Source: Pseudaeromonas sp041911695 (GTDB taxonomy: Bacteria > Pseudomonadota > Gammaproteobacteria > Enterobacterales > Aeromonadaceae). Taken from it: DNA of 25,738 nucleotides. The stretch is from the NCBI GenBank assembly GCA_041911695.1, contig JAYROM010000022.1:1-25738 (forward strand). Reading direction: 5' to 3'. Of the stretch, positions 13,996-20,832 are shown piece after piece. Under the pieces are notes generated by a model. The model saw only the letters and a program-made list of their open reading frames with translations, was not told where the DNA came from and did not search any database. The position numbers and the translations under genes are program-made. The stretch's first letter is position 1, and every line of letters begins with the position of its first letter.

Positions 13996-15063
13996 TCAGA
14001 TTTCGTAATCCGGATAGACCTGGGCCTGACGGGCGGCCAGACGCACAGTCTGACCCGGGCTCAGGAACTGGACCTGGTCCTTGGCCAGCTCGGCTTCGAA
14101 CAGCGCACCTTGCAGATCGCCATTGCCGCGCAACTCGACGCGGATGCGCGAGCCGACTGGCAGCAAGCGTACCACATTGGCACTGATACCGATGCCGCTG
14201 TGTTCCGGCAGAATTTCCAGTTCGTGCGGGCGGACAAACGCCACCGCGGCACTGCCCTGGCTGAGGTGCGCCGGCACATGGCCATCTAGCGTCTCGTTAC
14301 CGATGCCGATACCGTGCTCGCTGACCCGGCCATGGAACAGGTTGACGCTGCCGAGGAAGCGGTGGACAAACGGCGTGGCCGGCTGGTCATACACCTCTGC
14401 CGGGGTGCCAATCTGTTCAACCTTGCCGGCGTTCATCAGCACTACGCGGTCGGCGACTTCAAGTGCCTCTTCCTGATCGTGGGTGACGAACAGGCTGGTG
14501 ACATGCAACTCGTCGTGCAGTTCACGTAACCAGCGGCGCAGCTCCTTGCGCACCTGGGCATCCAGCGCGCCGAACGGCTCGTCAAGCAGCAGCAGACGCG
14601 GCTGGACCGCCAGCGCGCGGGCCAGGGCGACACGCTGGCGCTGGCCGCCGGAGAGCTGGGTCGGGAAGCGCTTGGCGACATGGCCGAGCTGCACCAGATC
14701 GAGCAGCTCCTTGACCCGTTGCTGGATCGCCGCCTCGGTGGGGCGCTCCTTGCGCGGCCGCACCCGCAGGCCGAAGGCGACGTTCTCGAACACCGTCATA
14801 TGGCGGAACAGCGCATAGTGCTGGAACACGAAACCGACCTGGCGTTCGCGCACATGCAGATCCGACGCGTCCTCGCCACGGATGATGATGCGGCCGCTAT
14901 CGGCCTGCTCCAGCCCTGCGATAATGCGCAGCAGGGTGGTCTTGCCGCAACCGGAGGGGCCAAGCAGGGCGACCAGCTCGCCGTCACGAAAATCAAGATT
15001 GATGTTGTCGAGCGCAGCGTACTGGTTGAAGTGCTTGTTCAGCTGCTGAACCTGGATACTCAT
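13996..15063 (-). CDS. cysA: Sulfate/thiosulfate ABC transporter ATP-binding protein
   Basis: A 356-residue ATPase that powers sulfate and thiosulfate import with CysT and CysW. Walker A is GPSGCGKTT (35-43), the Q-loop is FQHYALF near 80-86, the ABC signature LSGGQRQRVALARAL starts at 137, and Walker B LLLLDEP covers 157-163. The H-loop is in FVTHDQEEALEVADRV. The C-terminal part (about 240-356) is the regulatory beta domain of the CysA/MalK type with FVRPHELEI. Start ATG at 15063 has GGAG ten bases upstream; the frame continues upstream into cysW without family residues. It follows cysW by 13 bases. Length is close to E. coli CysA (365). Confidence 0.96.
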   Translation of the reverse strand: MSIQVQQLNKHFNQYAALDNINLDFRDGELVALLGPSGCGKTTLLRIIAGLEQADSGRIIIRGEDASDLHVRERQVGFVFQHYALFRHMTVFENVAFGLRVRPRKERPTEAAIQQRVKELLDLVQLGHVAKRFPTQLSGGQRQRVALARALAVQPRLLLLDEPFGALDAQVRKELRRWLRELHDELHVTSLFVTHDQEEALEVADRVVLMNAGKVEQIGTPAEVYDQPATPFVHRFLGSVNLFHGRVSEHGIGIGNETLDGHVPAHLSQGSAAVAFVRPHELEILPEHSGIGISANVVRLLPVGSRIRVELRGNGDLQGALFEAELAKDQVQFLSPGQTVRLAARQAQVYPDYEI

Positions 15064-15076
15064 GATGCGTCTTCTC

Positions 15077-15937
15077 CTAGTCGTCTTGCGGGTTGGCCGG
15101 GCTGCGCAGGCGGGCCAGCAGCGTTTCACCAAGCAGGGTAATCAGACCAAACAGCGCCAGCAGGGTCGCCACGGCGAACGCGGCACTGGTCTGGTATTCG
15201 TTGTACAGAATTTCGATATGCAGCGGCAGCGTGTTGGTCTGGCCGCGAATATGGCCGGAGACCACCGAGACGGCGCCGAACTCGCCCACCGCACGGGCGG
15301 TCGACAGCAGCAGGCCGTACATCAGGCTCCAGCGGATGCCGGGCAGGGTGACGCGCCAGAACATCTGCCAGCCGCTGGCGCCGAGCACGATGGCGGCCTC
15401 CTCCTCCTCGCTGCCACGTGCTTCCATCTGCGGCAGCAGTTCGCGCACCACAAATGGCAGGGTGATAAAGGTGGTGGCCAGCACGATGCCGGGCAGGGCA
15501 AAGATGATTTTCAGGTCATGCGCGTTCAGCCAGGGGCCGAACCAGCCGCGGTTACCGAACAGCAGCACGAACATCAGGCCGGCGACCACCGGCGAGACTG
15601 AGAACGGCAGGTCGATCAGCGTGATCAGCGCCTGGCGCCCCGGGAAGCGGAAGCGGGCGATCGCCCAAGCCGCGGCGATGCCGAACACCAGATTGAGCGG
15701 GATCGACAGCAGGGTGACCAGCAGGGTCAGGCGGATGGCGCTCAGGGTGTCGGTATCGGCAATCGCGTGCCAGAACACCAGGATCCCCTGTTTGAAGGCC
15801 TGGAAGAAAATGGTCGCCAGCGGCAACAGCAGCAGCAGGGCAAACCAGCCGACACCGATGCCGATCAGTAGGCGACGCACCCAGACCGGCTCGCGGGTGA
15901 CCTGCTGGATAGGGGGGATGGAATGCGGGGCACTCAT
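15077..15937 (-). CDS. cysW: Sulfate/thiosulfate ABC transporter permease CysW
   Basis: A 286-residue inner-membrane permease with about six membrane helices. Typical blocks are LLLLPLATIFFQAF in the first helix, LIDLPFSVSPVVAGLMFVLLFG, and the cytoplasmic coupling loop EEEEAAIVLGASGWQMFWRVTLP, which contacts CysA. It is followed by ARAVGEFGAVSVVSGHIRGQT, a CysW hallmark. Its ATG overlaps the stop of cysT (ATGA), so translation of the two permeases is coupled, as suits a one-to-one heterodimer. The last residues are polar and cytoplasmic. Confidence 0.96.
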   Translation of the reverse strand: MSAPHSIPPIQQVTREPVWVRRLLIGIGVGWFALLLLLPLATIFFQAFKQGILVFWHAIADTDTLSAIRLTLLVTLLSIPLNLVFGIAAAWAIARFRFPGRQALITLIDLPFSVSPVVAGLMFVLLFGNRGWFGPWLNAHDLKIIFALPGIVLATTFITLPFVVRELLPQMEARGSEEEEAAIVLGASGWQMFWRVTLPGIRWSLMYGLLLSTARAVGEFGAVSVVSGHIRGQTNTLPLHIEILYNEYQTSAAFAVATLLALFGLITLLGETLLARLRSPANPQDD

Positions 15938-16773
15938 GAACGGACGCCTCCCAGACGTTGCCAGCTCCAGGCTTGCAACTTGTTAATCAACAACAACAGC
16001 AGGAACGACAGCGACAGCATCACCACGGCAATCGCCGAAGCGCCGGCATAGTCATACTCTTCCAGATGGCTCATGATCATCAGCGGGGCGATTTCCGACA
16101 CCATCGGCAAATTACCGGCGATGAAGATCACCGAGCCGTATTCGCCGACTGCACGGGCGAATGCCAGGGCAAACCCGGTGAGCAGGGTCGGCACCAGCGC
16201 CGGCCAGATGACGCGGATAAAGGTCTGCAGGCGGTTGGCTCCCAGGCAGGCTGCGGCCTCTTCGACCTCGCGCTCGCTCTCGCGCAGCACCGGTTGCAGG
16301 GTGCGCACCACGAACGGCAAACCGATAAAGGTCAGGGCAATCACCACTCCGGCCTGGTTGTAGGCGAGGTGAATCCCCATCGGCGCCAGCCATTGGCCAA
16401 TCCAGCCGTTGGGGGCAAAGATGGCGCACAGTGCGATCCCCGAGACCGCGGTCGGCATGGCGAACGGCAGGTCGATCAGCAAATCGACCAGGCGGCGGCC
16501 CGGAAATTCGTAACGCACGAGAATCCACGACAGGATCAGGCCGAACAGCGCATTGAGGGTGGCGGCGATCAGTGCGGCACCAAAACTCAGACGAAACGAG
16601 GCCAACACGCGCGGGCTGTTCATGATCTGCCAGAAGGTGGCACCATCCAGATTTATCACGCTATAGGCGACCAGCGCCGCAATCGGCAGCAGCACCATCA
16701 GTCCCAGATAGAGCAGGCTGAACCCTAGCGTCGGCCCGAAACCGGGCAGGACAGTCCAGGAGCGAAATCGCAT
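15934..16773 (-). CDS. cysT: Sulfate/thiosulfate ABC transporter permease CysT (CysU)
   Basis: A 279-residue inner-membrane permease, the partner of CysW. It shows LIDLPFAMPTAVSGIALCAIF, GLPFVVRTLQPVL, the coupling loop EVEEAAACLGANRLQTFIRVIWP, and ARAVGEYGSVIFIAGN, all typical of CysT/CysU. Start chosen: ATG at 16773, because AAGGA lies six bases upstream; the ATG two codons earlier directly abuts that site. It is the first gene of the operon. The gene for the periplasmic binding protein (cysP or sbp), usual in front of it, is absent: the upstream neighbour is an unrelated hydrolase. Confidence 0.95.
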   Translation of the reverse strand: MRFRSWTVLPGFGPTLGFSLLYLGLMVLLPIAALVAYSVINLDGATFWQIMNSPRVLASFRLSFGAALIAATLNALFGLILSWILVRYEFPGRRLVDLLIDLPFAMPTAVSGIALCAIFAPNGWIGQWLAPMGIHLAYNQAGVVIALTFIGLPFVVRTLQPVLRESEREVEEAAACLGANRLQTFIRVIWPALVPTLLTGFALAFARAVGEYGSVIFIAGNLPMVSEIAPLMIMSHLEEYDYAGASAIAVVMLSLSFLLLLLINKLQAWSWQRLGGVRS

Positions 16774-16816
16774 AACCATTCCTTCTTAATCAGTTAAAGA
16801 TCCCTTTGCTTGGGCG

Positions 16817-16845
16817 ATTTTGCGTAACCGGCGAGCGGACGCCAA
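16817..16845 (-). promoter_or_regulatory. Candidate promoter of the cysTWA operon
   Basis: On the minus strand TTGGCG (16840-16845) and CAAAAT (16817-16822) are 17 bases apart, 43 bases upstream of the cysT start. The -10 is weak, as usual for promoters that need CysB as activator. AT-rich sequence immediately upstream (16846-16879) could hold the CysB site. Confidence 0.35.
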
Positions 16846-16879
16846 ATAAGTAATAGACCATTGTTATGCCACTTTTTTG

Positions 16880-17416
16880 CTAAGCGGCCGGTTGTGCCAC
16901 CGGTAAACCTTGCCAGTACTCGGTTAACCAGCGCAGACCCTCCGCCCAATCACCATGGCCGGAGGCGGCATTGATGTGTCCGGCGGCACCGGCATCCAGC
17001 GCCGGCAGGTTCCAGACCCGTTGCCAGTGTTGCAGGCGATCCGTACTCATCCACGGGTCATTACGGCTGCCGACAATCACGCCGGGGGCGGCGGCAGGCA
17101 GGCTCAGCGCCTGTTCATCAATCTGTAGCAGTGCCGGGTCGGCCGGCGCGACCAGAAACAGCGAGGCTACGCGTTCCGGGTAGCGGCGGGCCGCCACCAG
17201 ACTGGCCAGGGTGCCGAAGGAGTGGGCAATAATGTGGACCGGCTCGGTGTTGGCGCGTAGCCAGGAGGCGACCTGCTCGCTCCAGATCGTGAGATCCGGA
17301 TCTTGCCACGGCTGGCCAGTGACCCGCTGCCAGTGCGGATGCTGGCGATGCCAGCGACTTTGCCAGTGGTCAGGGCCGCTGTTATGCAGGCCGGGAACAA
17401 TCAGAACGGGGGGCAT
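16880..17416 (-). CDS. RBBP9/YdeN family alpha/beta hydrolase
   Basis: A 178-residue small serine hydrolase of the RBBP9/YdeN family (PF06821). It begins PPVLIVPGLHNSGPDHWQSRW, typical of the family. The catalytic triad is probably Ser66 in IAHSFGT, Asp120 in SRNDPWM and His147 in GHINAASGHG. The physiological substrate of this family is unknown. Start: ATG at 17416, with AAGGAG five bases upstream; five further codons upstream are open but lack a ribosome binding site. It lies between the argP gene and the cysTWA operon, all on the minus strand, with an AT-rich probable promoter before it. Confidence 0.9.
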   Translation of the reverse strand: MPPVLIVPGLHNSGPDHWQSRWHRQHPHWQRVTGQPWQDPDLTIWSEQVASWLRANTEPVHIIAHSFGTLASLVAARRYPERVASLFLVAPADPALLQIDEQALSLPAAAPGVIVGSRNDPWMSTDRLQHWQRVWNLPALDAGAAGHINAASGHGDWAEGLRWLTEYWQGLPVAQPAA

Positions 17417-17495
17417 GGCGGCTCCTTGCAAAGTGATACTGGCCGGTCGCGGCAGCGTGGCGACCGACGGGTGATGTTTGCAGCTTGCCTGAACT

Positions 17496-17545
17496 GTTAT
17501 CTAAAAATAACTAATAAAAAACTATTTGCTTATCCCTTTATGTTA
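17496..17545 (-). promoter_or_regulatory. AT-rich island, probable promoter region of the hydrolase gene
   Basis: About 50 bases rich in A and T in an otherwise GC-rich neighbourhood, just after the argP stop and 80 bases upstream of the hydrolase start. On the minus strand it contains TAGTTTTTTATTAGTTATTTTT followed by AGATAAC, which suits an UP element and -10 region. Exact boxes cannot be set. No argP terminator hairpin is visible here. Confidence 0.35.
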
Positions 17546-18457
17546 TATGTCGGCCTGCAGGTGGTGCCGGGCTGACTGCAGTACCGCCTCACTGATCTGG
17601 CGATGAATCCCGCACTCCAGCTGCCAGCGTTGCCAGTACAACCGCCGACTCAGCGTGGGGGCAGGCAGGACCACCAGGTCTCCGCGCGCCACCTGGTCGC
17701 GGATTTGCAGTGCCGGGATCAGGCAATAGGCTGCCCCGGCGACGGCGAGAGCAATAAACGCCTCGCTGGAGCGGACCGTGTGGCAGGGGTAGCCGCCGGG
17801 CTCAAGCTGGAAATGCTGACGCAGGTAGCCGACATGCATGTCATCGTGCGGATCAAACGCCACGGCCGGTGCGCGGTTCAGAGTGCCGGCGTGCAGCCCT
17901 TGCGCGAAGTAGCGCTGCTGGAAATCCGGCGAGCAGACCAGCTGGTAGACCATGTCGCCGAGTAGCGTGCTCTGACAACCGGGCAGGGCATGCGACTGGC
18001 AGCAGACGGCGGCAAACACTTCGCCCTGGCGTAAACGCTGATGGGTACGGGTTTCATCATCGACCACGACATTCAGCGCCAGCGGATGGGCGCAGAGCAG
18101 GGGGGCCAGCGCGGGCACCAGCCAGGTGGCCAGGCTGTCGGCATTGACCGCAATACTGACCGACAACGGCTGTTGCGGGGCGTCGGGCTGCAGCTGGGGG
18201 AGCAGGTTTTGCTCGAGCTGGTGGATCTGCCGGTAGTGCACCAGCAGTGCCTGGCCGGCTGGTGTGGTCTGCAACGGGGTACCGCGGATCAGCAGCGGTT
18301 GCGCCAGTTGCTCTTCCAGTTGGCGAATGCGTTGCGAAATGGCGGACTGGGTCAGATGCAGACGACGTGCTGCCCGTTCAAATCCCTGTTCGCTGATCAC
18401 AGCATCGAGCGCCTGCAGCAGGCGATAGTCGAGCGGTGGCCGGATGGACGCTCTCAT
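17543..18457 (-). CDS. argP: LysR-type regulator ArgP (IciA)
   Basis: A 304-residue LysR regulator, strongly like E. coli ArgP. The N-terminal RLLQALDAVISEQGFERAARRLHLTQSAISQRIRQLEE holds the helix-turn-helix. The effector domain has AVNADSLATWLVPALAPLL, VVDDETRTHQRLRQGEV, VAFDPHDDMHVGYLRQ and CHTVRSSEAFIALA, which are ArgP signatures. ArgP activates argO with arginine as co-effector, and lysine counteracts this. Start: ATG at 18457, with GAGAG about seven bases upstream; the open frame to 18547 overlaps the divergent control region. It is divergent from argO with 105 bases between. Confidence 0.96.
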   Translation of the reverse strand: MRASIRPPLDYRLLQALDAVISEQGFERAARRLHLTQSAISQRIRQLEEQLAQPLLIRGTPLQTTPAGQALLVHYRQIHQLEQNLLPQLQPDAPQQPLSVSIAVNADSLATWLVPALAPLLCAHPLALNVVVDDETRTHQRLRQGEVFAAVCCQSHALPGCQSTLLGDMVYQLVCSPDFQQRYFAQGLHAGTLNRAPAVAFDPHDDMHVGYLRQHFQLEPGGYPCHTVRSSEAFIALAVAGAAYCLIPALQIRDQVARGDLVVLPAPTLSRRLYWQRWQLECGIHRQISEAVLQSARHHLQADI

Positions 18458-18468
18458 TATTAGTCTCT

Positions 18469-18492
18469 CTAATGGATTATTAAAAACATTAG
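18469..18492. promoter_or_regulatory. Candidate ArgP operator between argP and argO
   Basis: A perfect 6-bp inverted repeat, CTAATG (18469-18474) and CATTAG (18487-18492), spaced by 12 AT-rich bases. Size and position fit a LysR-type T-N11-A site in a divergent regulator-target intergenic region. It lies 12 bases from the argP start and 71 bases from the argO start. Confidence 0.55.
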
Positions 18493-18562
18493 TTTTACTG
18501 AACTCTAGCCGCCCAGTAGGCTGGCGTCCACTGAACTGATCAGGCAATAAAAGGAGAGGCAG

Positions 18563-19177
18563 ATGTCCGTCGCAGCGCTACAAGGGTTCTTACTGGGCGC
18601 CAGCCTGATCATGCCGATTGGCGCGCAAAACGCCTATGTGCTGAGCCGGGGCATTCGTCGCCAGCACCATCTGCTGGTGGCCAGTCTGTGTCTGTTTTGC
18701 GATCTGGTACTGATCTGTCTCGGGGTGTTTGGCGGCGGACGCTGGCTGGCCAGCGTGCCCCTGTTGCAGGTGCTGCTCACTTGGGGCGGCGTCGCCTTCC
18801 TGCTGACTTACGGCACGCTGGCGTTGCGGCGTGCCTGGCTAGGCGGCGCAGGCGGATTAACCGCTGAGCAAGGGCCGGAGGGGCGCATGGCCATCATCAC
18901 CACCACGCTGGCGGTGACCCTGCTCAATCCGCATGTCTATCTGGATACCGTGATGATCCTCGGCTCGGTGGCGGCACAGTGGCCGGTGGCCAGCCTGCCG
19001 GCGTTTGCCACCGGGGCGGTGCTGGCCTCCACCGTCTGGTTTTATGGCCTGGCACTACTTGCGGCGCGCCTGTCGCCCTGGCTGGCGACCCCGCGTGCGC
19101 AGCGGCTGATTGATGGCCTGGTCGGGGTCATTATGTGGCTGGTGGCGCTGGCCCTGCTGCGTCAGGCGTTGGCGTGA
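18563..19177 (+). CDS. argO: Arginine exporter ArgO (LysE family)
   Basis: A 204-residue inner-membrane exporter of the LysE/ArgO family with about six hydrophobic helices. GASLIMPIGAQNAYVLSRGI near the N-terminus and TLLNPHVYLDTVMILGSVA in the middle are the two repeated NPxx-type blocks of the family. It exports arginine (and canavanine in E. coli) and prevents toxic accumulation. The ATG has AAGGAG six bases upstream. Its divergent neighbour argP encodes its activator, a conserved arrangement. A perfect terminator hairpin begins 16 bases after the stop. Confidence 0.96.
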   Translation: MSVAALQGFLLGASLIMPIGAQNAYVLSRGIRRQHHLLVASLCLFCDLVLICLGVFGGGRWLASVPLLQVLLTWGGVAFLLTYGTLALRRAWLGGAGGLTAEQGPEGRMAIITTTLAVTLLNPHVYLDTVMILGSVAAQWPVASLPAFATGAVLASTVWFYGLALLAARLSPWLATPRAQRLIDGLVGVIMWLVALALLRQALA

Positions 19178-19189
19178 ACCTATCTTGTT

Positions 19190-19220
19190 AAAACAGAGGG
19201 CTACCTGACGTAGCCCTCTG
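19190..19220. terminator. Terminator hairpin between argO and metY
   Basis: A perfect 11-bp stem, CAGAGGGCTAC (19194-19204) and GTAGCCCTCTG (19210-19220), with a five-base loop. On the minus strand it is followed by TTTTAAC, a good T-run for metY. On the plus strand only CATTTC follows. It probably serves both convergent genes. Confidence 0.88.
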
Positions 19221-19283
19221 CATTTCGCATCATCCTGCCCCTTCCGGGCGGGTATCTCGCGCTACCCTGACTGGCATTGGCAC

Positions 19284-20552
19284 TCAGGCGTTGAGTGCCT
19301 GATCCAGATCCGCCAGCAGATCCTCGATCGCCTCGATGCCAATCGATAGACGGATCATCTCCGGACGTACCCCGGCACGCGCCTGCTCTGCAGGTGTCAT
19401 CTGGCGGTGAGTGGTCGACGCCGGATGGCAGGCCAGCGACTTGGCATCGCCGATGTTGACCAGGCGCTTGAAGATCTGCAGCGCATCGTAGAAGCGCACT
19501 CCGGCTTCATATCCGTCACGCAGGCCGAATGACAGAATTGCCGACGGTTTGCCGCCCATATATTTCTGCGCCAGTGCATGATGCGGGTGATCCGCCAGCC
19601 CGGCATAGCTGACCCAAGCCACCTTGGGGTGTTTCTGTAGGTAGTGGGCGACCGCCAGTGCGTTGTCGACATGGCGCTCCATACGCAGTGACAGCGTCTC
19701 CAGCCCCTGCAGCAGCAGGAAGGCGTTGAATGGCGACAGGGCGGAGCCGGTATTGCGCAGCGGCACGGTGCGCGCGCGGGCAATAAAGGCGGCCGCGCCA
19801 AACGCGTCGTTATAGACCACGCCATGGTAGGAGGCTTCCGGCTGACTGAACTGCGGGAAGCGGGTCGCATGTTCCGCCCACGGGAACTTGCCGGAATCGA
19901 CAATCACCCCGCCCAGCGAGTTGCCATGGCCACCGACATATTTGGTAATGGAATGCACCACAATATCAGCGCCGAACTGGATCGGCTTGCACAGGATTGG
20001 CGTGGCCACCGTGTTATCGACAATCAAGGGTACACCACGGGCATGGGCGACATCGGCCAGTCCGCCGATATCGACGATATTGCCGGCCGGGTTACCGATG
20101 GTTTCGGCATACACTGCCTTGGTGTTGTCGTCGATCAGCTCGGCAATCGCCGCCGGTGAGTCGTCACGGGCAAAGCGCACCTCCACACCGAACGACGGCA
20201 ACATATGGGCGAACAGGGTATAGGTGCCGCCATACAGCTGCGGGGTGGAGACGATGTTATCGCCGGCGCGGGTCAGGGTCTGGATCGCATAATTGATAGC
20301 GGCACTGCCAGCTGACACCACCAGGGCGGCGACACCCCCTTCCAGTGCGGCCAGACGCTGTTCCAGCACGTCATTGGTCGGGTTCATGATGCGGGTATAG
20401 ATATTGCCCGGCACCTCCAGATTAAACAGGTCGGCGCCGTGCTGGGCGTTATCAAATTCGTAGGCCACGGTCTGATAAACCGGTACTGCGACCGCCTTGG
20501 TGGTCGGGTCATTACGGAAACCATGGTGCAGGGCCAGCGTTGCATCTTTCAT
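19284..20552 (-). CDS. metY: O-acetylhomoserine sulfhydrylase (MetY)
   Basis: A 422-residue PLP enzyme of the Cys/Met metabolism family. It makes homocysteine from O-acetylhomoserine and sulfide, a direct sulfhydrylation route to methionine. Evidence: DATLALHHGFRNDPTTKAVAVPVYQT at the N-terminus, NIYTRIMNPTNDVLEQRLAALEGG, the cofactor-binding SAGSAA, VDNTVATPIL, and HSITKYVGGHGN with Lys204 as the PLP lysine. The length is that of MetY (about 420-430) rather than MetB/MetC (about 390). Start: ATG at 20552, with AAGGAT seven bases upstream; the upstream open frame has no family residues. It may also accept O-acetylserine to make cysteine. Confidence 0.94.
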   Translation of the reverse strand: MKDATLALHHGFRNDPTTKAVAVPVYQTVAYEFDNAQHGADLFNLEVPGNIYTRIMNPTNDVLEQRLAALEGGVAALVVSAGSAAINYAIQTLTRAGDNIVSTPQLYGGTYTLFAHMLPSFGVEVRFARDDSPAAIAELIDDNTKAVYAETIGNPAGNIVDIGGLADVAHARGVPLIVDNTVATPILCKPIQFGADIVVHSITKYVGGHGNSLGGVIVDSGKFPWAEHATRFPQFSQPEASYHGVVYNDAFGAAAFIARARTVPLRNTGSALSPFNAFLLLQGLETLSLRMERHVDNALAVAHYLQKHPKVAWVSYAGLADHPHHALAQKYMGGKPSAILSFGLRDGYEAGVRFYDALQIFKRLVNIGDAKSLACHPASTTHRQMTPAEQARAGVRPEMIRLSIGIEAIEDLLADLDQALNA

Positions 20553-20596
20553 GCGGATCATCCTTGTGCTGAACAGAGTTATCGACGAGGTTCCTG

Positions 20597-20626
20597 ACTC
20601 TAGCCCTGCCGTCCCGCGCTTGTAAA
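20597..20626 (-). promoter_or_regulatory. Candidate promoter of metY
   Basis: On the minus strand TTTACA (20621-20626) and TAGAGT (20597-20602) are 18 bases apart, 44 bases upstream of the metY ATG. The -35 matches five of six consensus bases. No MetJ box (AGACGTCT-like) and no SAM-riboswitch-like leader was seen in the short transcript leader that would result. Confidence 0.45.
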
Positions 20627-20743
20627 GCGAGCCTTTCAGGCTTCTATTCCCGGTTGGTAGAAAAGCCGAAAGGGTAGCGTTCGACGCCATTGTGCGGGTT
20701 GGCGAAAAGTTGAAAGCGCTGCCAGTCTCAGGATTGCAGTGTG

Positions 20744-20760
20744 GCGGTTCAAAAAACCGC
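20744..20760. promoter_or_regulatory. Short inverted repeat between metY and the amylase gene
   Basis: GCGGTT (20744-20749) and AACCGC (20755-20760) form a perfect 6-bp inverted repeat with a CAAAA loop, 73 bases before the amylase start. No T-run follows, so it is more likely an operator or leader hairpin than a terminator. Confidence 0.35.
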
Positions 20761-20832
20761 GTATTCACGTTGCAATGCACAGGTATCGGCCCTTGCGGCC
20801 GCGATCCGGTTCTCTACACCAAGGATGTCATC

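Noticed and set aside
20553..20832. SAM riboswitch or MetJ operator before metY
   Set aside because: I looked for the AGACGTCT repeats and for a long structured leader; neither is visible, and the candidate promoter leaves only a short leader.
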